From contig SSEL01000054.1 in NCBI GenBank assembly GCA_008012315.1, forward strand, positions 1 to 40,908: a stretch of DNA of 40,908 nt. The letters run 5' to 3'. The position numbers and the translations under genes were made by a program. The stretch is from Rhodospirillaceae bacterium (GTDB taxonomy: Bacteria; Pseudomonadota; Alphaproteobacteria; Dongiales; Dongiaceae). Each line of letters opens with the position of its first letter. The first letter of the stretch is position 1. Below are positions 8,959-17,898 of the stretch, piece after piece. The notes beneath the pieces were generated by a model. That model was not told the origin of the DNA and searched no databases. It saw only the letters and a program-made list of their open reading frames with translations.

Positions 8959-10578
8959 TCAATGCGCTTCGCCGGTCACCACCCCTTTCGGCAGGCGCAG
9001 CAGCGGCACCAGCAGGATGGAGACCAGGAAAATCGCCGCCATGATCAGCGAGACATCGGCGAAGCTCAGCACCTGCGCCTCGCGCGATACCAGGCCGGCA
9101 AGCTGCTTCAACGCACCCTGGTCGGCGGCCATTCCCATGCGCTCGCTCAAAGCCTGCGAGGTGCGGTCGAGATAGCCGGTCACATTGGGATTGGCGGCGG
9201 TCATCCGGTCGATCAGCCGCGACCAATGCAGGTTGAGCCGGTCGTTCAGCAGGAAGTTGATGGCGGCGAGACCGATTGCGCCGCCCAGATTGCGCATGAG
9301 GTTATAGAGACCGCTGGCATTCTTCAGCCGGGCCGGCGGCAAGGTGCCGAGGGCCGCCATATTGACCGGCATGAACAGGAACATCAGGGCGAAGCCACGC
9401 ACCGCCTGGGGAATGAAGAATTCCCAGTAGCCCCATTCGGCGGTCAGGAAATGCTGCAGATAGACGCCGCCGCCGAACATGGCGAGGCCGAAACACAGCA
9501 CCAGGCGGGGATCGAAGATGCGCGACAGCCGGCCGGCAACCGGCGCCGACATGAACTGGAAGACGCCGGCAACGAACATGATCACGCCGATCTGCATCGG
9601 CTTGTAATCGCGCACCCGCGACAGGAACAGCGGGATCAGATAGACCGATCCATAGAGCCCGATGCCGATCACGAAACTGAAGATGCAGCCAAGCAGGAAG
9701 TTACGGTCGGCAAAGGCGCGCAGATCGACAATCGGCTCTTTTGCCGTCAGGGTCCGCCAGACGAAAAGCAGGCTGGAGAGGATCGACACGGCGACGCATA
9801 GCCGGATGGAATCGTCGCCCAGCCAGTCGAGGCGCGTGCCTTCTTCCAGGACATATTCCAGGCAACCGAGGAACATCGCCATCAGGACCAGGCCGGGCAG
9901 GTCCATCACCTTCAGGAGTTTCCAGTTCGGCTTATCGAAATCGACCAGCAGCCAGACCGATGTCGTCACCAACACACCCGGCACGACATTGATCAGGAAC
10001 AGCCAGTGCCAGGAAATCGCATCGGTGATCCAGCCGCCCAGCGTCGGTCCCAGGGTCGGTGCCATGGTGGCGACCAGGCCGGTCAGGACCGACAGGCTGC
10101 CGCGCCGGTTGGGCGGAAAGACCGAGAAGGTGGTGGCAAAGACGGTCGGGATCATCGCGCCGCCCAGGAAACCCTGGATGGCGCGGAAGATGATCATCGA
10201 ATTGATATCCCAGGCCGTGGCGCAGAGCATGCTGCTGAAGGTGAAGCCGAAGGCCGACAGGGTGAAGATGTAGCGTGTCGAGAAGGTGCGCGAGAGATAG
10301 CCGGAGAGCGGGATCATCACCACTTCGGCAATCAGATAGGAGGTCTGGACCCAACTCACCTCATCGGCGCTGGCGGCAAGGCCGGCCTGGATCTCGTTCA
10401 GCGAACTGGAGACAATCTGCACGTCCAGGATCGCCATGAACATGCCGACCACCATGACGAAGAAGCCGATCCAGTCGCGCGCCGTCAACTGGCGCGGCGC
10501 CGTCGCCGCCGGTTGCGCGGGGGACGCAGGGGCTTCGGCGCCAATCTGATCGGCTGTCGTGGTAGCAGCGTCGCTCAT
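8959..10578 (-). CDS. DHA2-family MFS efflux pump, EmrB-like
   Basis: 539 residues with about 14 hydrophobic helices. A proline/alanine-rich cytoplasmic N-terminus of about 30 residues is followed by the family signature FMAILDVQIVSSSLNEIQAG, the loop GYLSRTFSTRYIF, and the helix-5 pattern APTLGPTLGGWITD. These are hallmarks of EmrB-type drug antiporters that act with a periplasmic adaptor and an outer-membrane channel. The adaptor gene lies just upstream (29-base gap, same strand), so the two form an emrAB-like operon. No TolC-type gene is in the window. Expression is probably controlled by the divergent TetR regulator. Confidence 0.93.
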   Translation of the reverse strand: MSDAATTTADQIGAEAPASPAQPAATAPRQLTARDWIGFFVMVVGMFMAILDVQIVSSSLNEIQAGLAASADEVSWVQTSYLIAEVVMIPLSGYLSRTFSTRYIFTLSAFGFTFSSMLCATAWDINSMIIFRAIQGFLGGAMIPTVFATTFSVFPPNRRGSLSVLTGLVATMAPTLGPTLGGWITDAISWHWLFLINVVPGVLVTTSVWLLVDFDKPNWKLLKVMDLPGLVLMAMFLGCLEYVLEEGTRLDWLGDDSIRLCVAVSILSSLLFVWRTLTAKEPIVDLRAFADRNFLLGCIFSFVIGIGLYGSVYLIPLFLSRVRDYKPMQIGVIMFVAGVFQFMSAPVAGRLSRIFDPRLVLCFGLAMFGGGVYLQHFLTAEWGYWEFFIPQAVRGFALMFLFMPVNMAALGTLPPARLKNASGLYNLMRNLGGAIGLAAINFLLNDRLNLHWSRLIDRMTAANPNVTGYLDRTSQALSERMGMAADQGALKQLAGLVSREAQVLSFADVSLIMAAIFLVSILLVPLLRLPKGVVTGEAH

Positions 10579-10607
10579 CGTCCTATCCGGTAGAGAGGCC
10601 AGTTGAC

Positions 10608-11777
10608 TCAGTTATTGCTGGCGCTGGTTTCGACCGGGTTGCTTTCGACCGGGCTGGCTTGCGCGGCGCCGAACAGGCTGTTGCCGCTTCCCTGGCCGAT
10701 CAGCGTCATCTTGCCGTCGTCACCCGGTTCACCCTGGCCCGGCTCGGGCGTGCCCGAGGTATCGACATTGGCCTCGACCGACAGGCCCGGCCGCAACAGG
10801 CCGTGCAGCGGATTTTCGGACGGCACCTTGATGCGGACAGGCACGCGCTGGACGATCTTCGTGAAGTTGCCGGTGGCGTTTTCCGGCGGCAGCAGGCTGA
10901 ACAGCGCACCGCTCGCCGGCGCGAAGCTTTCGACTTCGCCGATCAGCGGCGTCGAGGGATAGGCATCGACATCGATCTCGACCTTCTGGCCGGGCCGCAT
11001 GCGGGTCAGCTGCGTTTCCTTGAAATTGGCGACGATATAAACGTCATTCGGCACCAGGGAGAGCAATTGCGTGCCGGACCGGACATAATGGCCGACCCGG
11101 ACGCCGCGATTGCCGACCACGCCGTCGATCGGCGCCTTGATCACCGTCTTTTCCAGTTCATTGGCCGCCAATTCAGCCATCGCCTGCGCTTCGCGCAGCT
11201 TGGCTTCGGCTTCCTTGCGCTGCGCCTTGATGACGATCAACTGCGCCTCTTCGGCATTGATCGCGGCGCTGCCGCGGATGACATCGGCCTTGCCCTTCAC
11301 TAGGGCGGCATAAGCGTCGTCGTATTCCTGATGCGAGATCACCTTGTCGGTGACCAGCTTGGCATAGCGGTCGAATTGCTGCTGAGCGCGTTTCGCTTCG
11401 GCATTGGCTGCTTCCAGCTGTGCCTTGGCCTGATCGATCCGGCTCTGCTGGTAATTGATCTGGCTGTCGATGGTATCGATATCGGCTTTGGCGGTGGCGG
11501 CCGCGGCACTGGCATTATCCAGCCGGGCACGGAAATCGCGGTCGTCGATCCGCACCAGGACATCGCCGGCCTTCACCGCCTGGTTGTCGCCCACCAGCAC
11601 CGCGGCGACATAGCCGTCGATCTGCGGGGCAATCGCCGAAATATCGGCCTCGACATACGCGTTGTCCGTGTTCTGGACGAACCGGCCCTTGGTCCACCAC
11701 CAATAGCCGCCGACGCCGGTGGCGATCACCGCGGCGGGAACAATCAGGCTGATGGCAAGCTTCTTCATCTTTGGCAT
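10608..11777 (-). CDS. HlyD/EmrA-family membrane fusion protein
   Basis: 389 residues. A cytoplasmic start of a few residues is followed by one membrane helix (about 7-27), then the lipoyl half-motif VQNTDNAYVEADISAIAPQ and GYVAAVLVGDNQAVKAGDVL. A long alpha-helical hairpin rich in Ala, Gln and Lys spans about residues 95-200 and leads to the second lipoyl half IKAPIDGVVGNRGVRVGHYV. This is the standard layout of EmrA adaptors, which bridge an inner-membrane pump to an outer-membrane channel. It is the first gene of the pump operon, and its upstream region holds two copies of a palindromic operator. Confidence 0.93.
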   Translation of the reverse strand: MPKMKKLAISLIVPAAVIATGVGGYWWWTKGRFVQNTDNAYVEADISAIAPQIDGYVAAVLVGDNQAVKAGDVLVRIDDRDFRARLDNASAAAATAKADIDTIDSQINYQQSRIDQAKAQLEAANAEAKRAQQQFDRYAKLVTDKVISHQEYDDAYAALVKGKADVIRGSAAINAEEAQLIVIKAQRKEAEAKLREAQAMAELAANELEKTVIKAPIDGVVGNRGVRVGHYVRSGTQLLSLVPNDVYIVANFKETQLTRMRPGQKVEIDVDAYPSTPLIGEVESFAPASGALFSLLPPENATGNFTKIVQRVPVRIKVPSENPLHGLLRPGLSVEANVDTSGTPEPGQGEPGDDGKMTLIGQGSGNSLFGAAQASPVESNPVETSASNN

Positions 11778-11852
11778 GATCGTTGACCTGGTTCTTCGGG
11801 TTACCTATCAGGGTGGTGCAGGGTGCAGATTAGTATGGCTGAGGTCGGGGAA

Positions 11853-11867
11853 ACTAAACCGTCCAGT
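11853..11867. promoter_or_regulatory. Operator copy 1 (pump side) for the TetR regulator
   Basis: ACTAAACCGTCCAGT matches the perfect palindrome at 11915-11929 at 13 of 15 positions, the two differences being placed symmetrically. It lies about 75 bases before the adaptor start codon. A repeated dyad in the gap between a TetR gene and a pump operon is the usual arrangement for a TetR-type repressor. Binding is inferred, not shown. Confidence 0.6.
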
Positions 11868-11876
11868 TCAGTCACA

Positions 11877-11909
11877 CTTGACATGCGCTTAAAAGGACCT
11901 AATGTCAAG
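11877..11909. promoter_or_regulatory. Face-to-face -35-like boxes in the divergent promoter
   Basis: CTTGACAT at 11877-11884 and ATGTCAAG at 11902-11909 are exact inverted copies with a 17-base spacer, so each strand has a consensus TTGACA element pointing towards the other. The matching -10 elements are poor in both directions. They may be overlapping divergent promoters or a third dyad. They sit between the two operator copies. Confidence 0.4.
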
Positions 11910-11914
11910 ACGGA

Positions 11915-11929
11915 ACTGAACCGTTCAGT
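11915..11929. promoter_or_regulatory. Operator copy 2 (regulator side), perfect 15-base palindrome
   Basis: ACTGAAC, a central C, then GTTCAGT: both arms match over all seven bases. It ends 21 bases before the regulator's start codon, so binding here would also give autorepression. Its partner copy is centred 62 bases away on the pump side. Confidence 0.65.
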
Positions 11930-11950
11930 CTAATTTGTGCGGAGGAGCGT

Positions 11951-12634
11951 TTGGCCGAGATCGTAACCAAGCTGCCGGCAGCCGGTTCGCCGCCCGCTAA
12001 GCAAGATCAAGGAAAAAATACCCAAAATCATGCCATCAACCCGAAGGCCATGGCCATCATGACGGCGGCCAAGGAGCTGTTCCTGGAGCAGGGCTTCGGC
12101 GCCGTGAGCATGGATCAGGTTGCCCGCCAGGCGGGCGTCTCGAAAGCCACGGTCTATGCCCATTTCGTCAGCAAGGAAAAGCTCTTCGCGGAGATGGTGT
12201 TCCGTGCCTGTATCGCGAAGTCCCATGCGGTCCTGCCGGCCCTCCAGGCCGATAGCGATATCGAAGCCGTCCTGGAAGAGATCGCCCATATCGTGGTCGA
12301 TCACCTGTTGTCGCCGGAACCGCTCGCGGTCTATCGGATCATCATGGCGGAAGGCCCGCGCTTTCCCGAATTGCCGCGCGCCTTTTTCGGCAATGGCCCG
12401 CTGCCGATGATCCGCAAGCTCACCGACTTTTTCGATGAGGCCAACCGCCTCGGTCTGCTGACCGTGCCGGATACGCGGCTGGCGGCGGAACAGGTCATCT
12501 GGCTGGTGCGCGGCCCGCTGGGTGTGCGGCGCCTGTTCACCACCGATGTGCCGGCCGATCTTCCGGCCGAAGAGGCTGTGATCAAGGGTGCTGCGCGGAT
12601 GATCCACGCGACCTATTCGCCGCGCGCCAATTAA
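11951..12634 (+). CDS. TetR/AcrR-family transcriptional regulator of the adjacent pump
   Basis: 227 residues beginning at a TTG codon; the start is set by GGAGGAG at 11941-11947, a strong ribosome binding site three bases before it. After about 35 linker residues comes the TetR DNA-binding region: AKELFLEQGFGAVSMDQVARQAGVSKATVYAHFVSKEKLF contains the helix-turn-helix, with the typical A.VSK.T.Y.HF recognition helix at about residues 68-80. The C-terminal ligand domain resembles the AcrR/TetR_C group (FLGVRRLFTTDV-like end). It is divergent from the EmrA-like adaptor, and two copies of a palindromic operator lie between them, so it is most likely the local drug-responsive repressor. Confidence 0.9.
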   Translation: MAEIVTKLPAAGSPPAKQDQGKNTQNHAINPKAMAIMTAAKELFLEQGFGAVSMDQVARQAGVSKATVYAHFVSKEKLFAEMVFRACIAKSHAVLPALQADSDIEAVLEEIAHIVVDHLLSPEPLAVYRIIMAEGPRFPELPRAFFGNGPLPMIRKLTDFFDEANRLGLLTVPDTRLAAEQVIWLVRGPLGVRRLFTTDVPADLPAEEAVIKGAARMIHATYSPRAN

Positions 12635-12644
12635 GTGTGAACCC

Positions 12645-14373
12645 TCAATCGACGATCCGCTCGCTGTCCAGCATCGCCCGTTCCGCCGCATTGACCGGAT
12701 CGGCTGTGAGGTCGGGGCCGGCATGCGGCCGCCGGCCGAAGCGGGCCTGGATGTAACGCGCGGCGATCAAGGCGAAACGCTGCTTTCCGTCCGCCGCGGT
12801 TTCTTCAAGGGCTGCTTCCCGAAGCAGCAGCACAGCGCAGATGAGATCCGCCATCAATGCCGTCATGGCGCCGATATGACCGGGACCGCCGGCTGGATCG
12901 GCCCGCAGATGATCGAGCGCCTGGCGGTATGATTGCAGCGCCGGTTGGAGGGGTGCTGCCAAAGCGGCCGCCTCTCCCTTGATCGATGCCAGCAAGGCCG
13001 CGACCTGGCGCTCGAACAGCCCGCCGGCATTGCTTTTCCCCAAGATCAGCCGCAGCACTTCCAGGGCCTGGATATTGGCCGGCCCTTCCCAGACCGGCAG
13101 GACCAGGGCATCGCGCAGCAGCCGGGCGGTGGGATATTCCTCGGTATAGCCATTGCCGCCCAGGATCTCGAGAGCGCTTGTGGCGCCGCGGACGGCATCC
13201 TCGGCAGTACGATATTTCGCCAGCGCCGTCAGCAGCCGCAGCCAGATCTGCTGCGCGGCATCCTGCTGCGCCAGATCGAAGCTCTGCGCCGTCGTCAGGG
13301 CAAGCACCAGCGAGGCCATCCAATCGGCCTGGAGATCCAGCAATTGCACCTGGATCGCCGAATGCGCCATGAGCGGCGCGCCGAAGGCTTGGCGCTGCCG
13401 GGCATAGCCGAGTGCCTCTACGAAGGCGCGGCGCTGCACCCCGGCTGCCGCCATGGCATTGTGAATCCGGCTATAGGCCAAGGCCTCCATCATGATCCGC
13501 AGCCCGCGTGTCGGCGGTGCGACCTCGAAGCCGATGGCGCCTTGCAGCTCGATCTCGCCGGTCGCCAAACCGCGCGTGCCGATCTTCTCCTTCAACCGCC
13601 GAACCCGGTATCGATTGAGGCTGCCGTCATCAAGCCGGCGTGGCACGAGATAGAGGCCTAGCCCCTCGCTGCCGGCAGGCACATCGGCCGGCCGGGCCGT
13701 GGCGAGTGCCAGATCGCTTGCCGCGTTGCTGCAGAACCATTTCAGGCCATGTAGTTCGAAACTGCCGTCGCTCCGTGGCTCGGCGTTCGTTGCGTTGGCG
13801 CCGATATCGCTGCCGCCCTGGCGCTCGGTTGGCCCAGGTCCCGCCCGTCGCCGCTTGCCCATCCAGGCGAATGAGGCCCGGCAGGTAACGCGACTTGATC
13901 TCTTGCGGTGCGAAGCGGTCCAGCACATAGGCGACCGCGCCGGTCAAGGTAACCGGGCAATGGATTGAAATATCCGCCTGGGCCAGCAGATAGCCCATGA
14001 CGAAGCCGGGCAGAAACGGCGCCGGTTCGGACACCGCCGCCTCGGCGCTATAGGCAAGGCCGATCATGCCATGTCGATAGGCGTCCCGATGGATCTCGGC
14101 ATAGGCCGGATTGTGCACGACCTCGGTCACCAAGGCTGCGTTGCCTTGGGGGTCGGACGTCAGGGGCCTGCCGGCCAGGACCGGCGGCGCGAAGCGATCC
14201 GTATAGATGGCCGCCTGGTCGACCTCATTGGCGACCCAGTCGCCGAAGGCCGTCAGGCGCGGCGTGTGCCGCTGCACGACCGCGCCGGCATGGCGGCGCA
14301 GCCAATGCTGCAGCGATGAATCGGCTTGATAGAAATTTCGCCGCCGGCCGGCGGCTGGGGATTGATCGTTCAT
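12645..14373 (-). pseudogene. AidB-like acyl-CoA dehydrogenase, interrupted by a one-base frameshift
   Basis: Two overlapping minus-strand frames together make one protein of about 575 residues. The upstream frame (from ATG 14373) gives the N-terminal part up to TGGTWA; the downstream frame resumes at TERQGGSDIGANAT, the flavin-site motif of the AidB family. The join is at about 13829-13832, where GCCAACC would restore the frame if it were GCCACC. Downstream motifs are normal for the family, including SRIHNAMAAAGVQRRAF, GGNGYTEEYPTARLLRD and PVWEGPANIQALEVLRL. AidB proteins are flavoproteins linked to the alkylation response or isovaleryl-CoA dehydrogenation. It converges with the TetR gene. 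The break is real decay or a sequencing error; the rest of the gene is intact, which favours a recent event or an error. Confidence 0.85.
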
Positions 14374-14454
14374 GCGGCACTCCCGGCACGACGCGTCAGC
14401 CGGCAGCTTAGCATGCCGGTCGGCGGTTCCCCAACCTCAGGACGCTTGCGGGTT

Positions 14455-15375
14455 TCAAGACGCTTGCGGGGCGGGGACGCGTTGGAAACGCTGGCCGAAG
14501 CCTTCGATCAATGTTGCCAGGATGATCAGGCTCGATCCCAAGGCCTGGCGGAGGCCGAAAGGCTCGTCGCTGAAGAGGGCGGAGGAGGCGGTGCCGATGA
14601 CGATTTCCAGCGGGAACAGCATGCCGACGAAACCGGGCGACAACGTGCGCGCGCCCCAGATGGCGATCAGATTCGACGGAATGAAGATGACCAGGGCAAT
14701 CGCCAGGAGCCAGGGCACGGCAAAGGCGATGACCTCGCCGCTCGGCATGGCGCCGGCGATATCGCGCGGCAGGAGCAACAGGGCGATGAAGGAGATGGCC
14801 AGGCCACCGAGAAACATCGAAAAGCACTGTGTCATGGCGCGGCTTTCTCGCTGTTGCGCCAGCAGAGTTGTGCCATAGGCCCAGGAAATGCCGCCAATCA
14901 AGGCCAGCCAGTCGCCGATATTGCTGGGCAACGGCAGATGATTGCCCAGGCCAAGGATCGTCGCCAGGCCGCTGAGGCAGCTCAGCAAAGCAAGGATCCG
15001 AAAGACATTCAACCGCTCGCCCAGCAGCCAGAGGCCGAACAGCGTTCCCCAGACCGGCGTCATGTAGAACAAGGCCAGCGTCTTCAGGATATCCGTCAGC
15101 AGCAGGCTGATGAAATAGAATGCATAGCCGCCGCCGAGGCAGAGGCCGATGACAACGATCGGTCCCCGGAGGCGAAAGCTGCCGCGGTTCGGCACGCGCC
15201 GGCGCCACAGAATCGGCAGGAAAACCAGGCAGGAGAAGAGGTGGATGCCGAAGGTGACCCAGGCGCCCTCCAGGCCATGCGATTCGAGGAACCGCAATGG
15301 CATCCAGAAGACGCCCCAGACCAATCCGGCGGCAGCAACGGCGATGGCCGGCAGAATTTGCTGATTGCCTTGCAT
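14455..15375 (-). CDS. EamA/DMT-family transporter
   Basis: 306 residues from the ATG at 15375, preceded by AGAGG about ten bases upstream; an ATG at 15405 is possible but its only purine-rich stretch touches the codon. About ten hydrophobic helices are arranged as two EamA repeats. Visible markers are AAGLVWGVFWMPLRFLES in helix 1 and the GISWAYGTTLLAQQ and SPGFVGMLFPLEIVIGT segments in the second half. The family moves amino acids, drugs or metabolites; the substrate cannot be told. It lies 81 bases downstream of the broken acyl-CoA dehydrogenase's start on the same strand. Confidence 0.8.
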   Translation of the reverse strand: MQGNQQILPAIAVAAAGLVWGVFWMPLRFLESHGLEGAWVTFGIHLFSCLVFLPILWRRRVPNRGSFRLRGPIVVIGLCLGGGYAFYFISLLLTDILKTLALFYMTPVWGTLFGLWLLGERLNVFRILALLSCLSGLATILGLGNHLPLPSNIGDWLALIGGISWAYGTTLLAQQRESRAMTQCFSMFLGGLAISFIALLLLPRDIAGAMPSGEVIAFAVPWLLAIALVIFIPSNLIAIWGARTLSPGFVGMLFPLEIVIGTASSALFSDEPFGLRQALGSSLIILATLIEGFGQRFQRVPAPQAS

Positions 15376-15495
15376 CCGGCACAGCCTCTTAATTTTTCTT
15401 ACCATCCCTTGCTACAGGCCGCTCTCCGCCGTGGCAATCCACTCTCTGCTAAAGTCCTCCTATAGGCGCCCTAAATCGATCGGGATGGTGCCGCG

Positions 15496-16266
15496 CTATT
15501 GCGCGGTATAGCCGCCATCCACCACCATCTCCGAGCCGGTCATGAAACTGGATTCGTCGGAAGCCAGGAAGAGAACCGCATTGGCGATATCGATCGGCTT
15601 GCCGAAATGGCCGAGCGGATGCAGCTTGGCCTTGCGGTCCCATTCACTGGCGTAATCGCCCAGGTCCTTGAGATATTTCTCATGCTGCGGCGTGTGGATA
15701 TAACCGGGATGGATCGAGTTGATGCGAATCTTGTAGCCGGCCTGGGCGCAGTGCAAGGCGGCCGCCTTGGTCAGCAGGCGGACGCCGCCTTTGCTGGCGC
15801 AATAGGCCGCAAGCGGCGATTCACCGATGATGCCGTCGATCGAGGAGAGGTTGATGATGCTGCCGCCGCCGCTTTCCTTCATCAGCTTGACGCCGGCCTT
15901 GGTGCCGAGGAAGACGCCATCGAGGTTGATCTTCATGGTCCAGCGCCAATCTTCCAGCGTGGTATCCTCGATGCTGGCGGCAACGCAGATGCCGGCATTG
16001 TTGACCAGGATGTCGAGCCGGCCGTAAAGCCGCTCCACCTCGGCGATGGTCGCATCCCATTGATCCGGCTCGCCGACGTCGTGGCGATGGAAACTTGCCG
16101 TGCCGCCATGATCGGTGATGCCTTGGGCGACGGCGCGGCCCTGTTCCTCATTGATATCGCTGATCATCACCTTGGCGCCTTCGCGCGCCAACAGCTCGGC
16201 CGCCGCCTGACCCAGTCCCATCGCCGCGCCGGTGATCAAGGCCACCTTGCCGTCGACCCGCCCCAT
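15496..16266 (-). CDS. Short-chain dehydrogenase/reductase (classical SDR)
   Basis: 256 residues from the ATG at 16266, chosen because GGAGG sits five bases upstream; the in-frame ATG at 16278 overlaps that site. The cofactor motif GAAMGLGQ is at residues 13-20, NNAG at 89-92, the catalytic serines at 141-142 and the Y155-xxx-K159 pair in YCASK. The D37 after the second strand (ISDINEEQG) suggests NAD(H) over NADP(H). The sequence is of the hydroxysteroid or cyclic-alcohol dehydrogenase style, but the substrate cannot be assigned. It is divergent from the next SDR gene. Confidence 0.88.
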   Translation of the reverse strand: MGRVDGKVALITGAAMGLGQAAAELLAREGAKVMISDINEEQGRAVAQGITDHGGTASFHRHDVGEPDQWDATIAEVERLYGRLDILVNNAGICVAASIEDTTLEDWRWTMKINLDGVFLGTKAGVKLMKESGGGSIINLSSIDGIIGESPLAAYCASKGGVRLLTKAAALHCAQAGYKIRINSIHPGYIHTPQHEKYLKDLGDYASEWDRKAKLHPLGHFGKPIDIANAVLFLASDESSFMTGSEMVVDGGYTAQ

Positions 16267-16444
16267 GACGTCCTCCATTTGATATTTTCATTCCTCGCGA
16301 TGGAACACCGAACGGGCGGTCAGGCGTTTGATGCATTGCGCCAGCGGACGGCGTATTTCATCAAATCATCGTTGCTTGCATAATCTTATGATCGAAACCT
16401 TCGATGAAGGCGGCGATTGCAGCCGTCCGACCAAGGGGAGAGAT

Positions 16445-17215
16445 ATGCGTTTTGCCGGCAAGCGGGTTTTGGTGACGGGGGGCGCCAGGGGAATCGGCGC
16501 CGCGACGGCGGCCGCCTTCCTGCGTGAGGGCGCCATGGTGGCGATCGGGGCCCGCACGCAGCAATCCTTTGATGTCTTTCTGACGAAGCATCAAGGGACG
16601 GCAAAGCATCAGGGAGTCAAGGTCGTCCCGGCACTGGGCAAGATCGGCTCGCAACGCCAGGCGGCAGCCGTCATTGAGCAAGCCGTCTCCGCCCTTGGCG
16701 GATTGGACATCCTGGTCAATTCCGCCGGCTATTTCGCCGAGGTGAAGGTCGAGGATGTCGACCAGGCGCATTGGGACCAGACCATGGATACCAATGTCGC
16801 CGGTACGTTTTTCTGTTCGCAGGCAGCCTTGCCGGCGCTGAAGGAAAGCCGCGGCAATATCGTCAATGTCGCATCGGATGCCGGTATCATCGGCTATCCG
16901 CTGGGTGCGGTCTATTCGGCGTCAAAGGCCGCGGTCGTCAATCTGACGCGCGCCATGGTGCTGGAGCTGGCGCAGCAAATCCGCATCAATTGCGTCTGCC
17001 CCGGCAATGTCGATACCGACATGATCCAGCAGGCTGCCGAAGCGACGGGCGATCCCGCGACCTATCTCAAGGCAGCGCATGATCGCTCGCCGATGAAACG
17101 CATGGCGCGGCCGGACGAAGTGGCCGAAGCCATTCTGTACCTTGCTTCCGCCGAGGCCGGCTTCGTCAACGGGGCGATCCTGTCGATCGATGGCGGCGGC
17201 GTCTGCGGCTTCTAA
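16445..17215 (+). CDS. Short-chain dehydrogenase/reductase (classical SDR)
   Basis: 256 residues from the ATG at 16445, preceded by AAGGGGAG five bases upstream; the open frame runs back to 16328 but the protein core begins here with MRFAGKRVLVTGGARGIGAA. Cofactor motif GGARGIG at 12-18, VNSAG at 91-95, catalytic S144, Y157 and K161 (YSASK). It ends with the usual NGAILSIDGGGVCGF. The loop after the second strand has GARTQQ, which may favour NADP(H). It is divergent from the SDR at 15496, with a 178-base gap that could hold a shared control region. Confidence 0.88.
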   Translation: MRFAGKRVLVTGGARGIGAATAAAFLREGAMVAIGARTQQSFDVFLTKHQGTAKHQGVKVVPALGKIGSQRQAAAVIEQAVSALGGLDILVNSAGYFAEVKVEDVDQAHWDQTMDTNVAGTFFCSQAALPALKESRGNIVNVASDAGIIGYPLGAVYSASKAAVVNLTRAMVLELAQQIRINCVCPGNVDTDMIQQAAEATGDPATYLKAAHDRSPMKRMARPDEVAEAILYLASAEAGFVNGAILSIDGGGVCGF

Positions 17216-17898
17216 ACCTTGTCTATCGATCGCCTGAGAAATTCGGCGATCCGCTGCAGCGAACGGCCTGATGCGATGCAGGTGCAAAGCCGGCACGGAT
17301 CTCGTCACGCAAAAGGCCGATATTCTCGGTCGTCAGCGATCCCGTCGAGTTCGCCGGCGCTTCATCGATGAATCGCTGTGCTTCCGGACTTGGGAAGGCT
17401 CGCTGCACTGTGGTTGGGTCGAGGGGCATGTCACCGCCATCATGTCATCGCCATGGAGGCCGACCGGATTCGCTGACCCGGCTTCCTCCCGATGATGTAA
17501 CTGCAGGACAGGCAGGCGTCGATCAAAATTGTCGGCGCCGTGCGACAGGTCATGCGGCCAAAGCTGACCGACCGATCAGCCATGAGCGGATCGCGCAAGA
17601 GGGCAAAACCCACCCTCGCCGGTTCCGACGCATGTCCGGGGCGCGCCATTGATGGAAGGCCGAAAAGCTTAGGCCGACTTGATGCATTCGGACATGCCGT
17701 GGCGATTCTCGTCAAACGGCGCCTCGACCGCGTGCCATAGATAAATGGCCAGCAAGACAATTCAGACCTCATGCCGGACGATCAGAAGCCGGCATGCTGG
17801 CAGCCTCGCCGTTCCGCCTAATGATCCGGCCAACGATCCGGCCAGTGACCCGGGATGTGAGTGGCAGGGTGATGATGAACAGGATCTGGGAGAAACCA
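17216..17898. other. 683-base stretch without a confident gene
   Basis: Several short frames cross this stretch but none has both a ribosome binding site and convincing protein character. The minus-strand frame at 17223-17429 is the only one with a protein-like look. The plus-strand frame running into the betaine-binding-protein gene begins at 17794 but looks non-coding before 17899. I see no strong terminator or RNA gene. The promoter of the ABC transporter operon should lie in its right part. Confidence 0.5.
17223..17429 (-). pseudogene. Possible N-terminal remnant of an alpha/beta hydrolase
   Basis: A 68-residue frame begins MPLDPTTVQRAFPSPEAQ and continues with FIDEAPANSTGSL and LLRDEIRAGF, which recalls the leader segment of acetyl-esterase/HSL-type hydrolases. 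It then stops after SHQAVRCSGSPNFSGDR, before any catalytic motif, and runs into the end of the SDR gene on the other strand. No oxyanion-hole HGG or GxSxG motif follows. The likeness is weak, and the frame may be chance. Confidence 0.22.

Noticed and set aside
8614..9801. A 395-residue plus-strand frame across the cupin and pump genes
   Set aside because: It is a shadow of two well-supported minus-strand genes and crosses both without any motif.
14326..15465. A 379-residue plus-strand frame antisense to the EamA gene
   Set aside because: Gln/Asp/Arg-rich shadow composition with no domain; the opposite strand has a clear membrane transporter.
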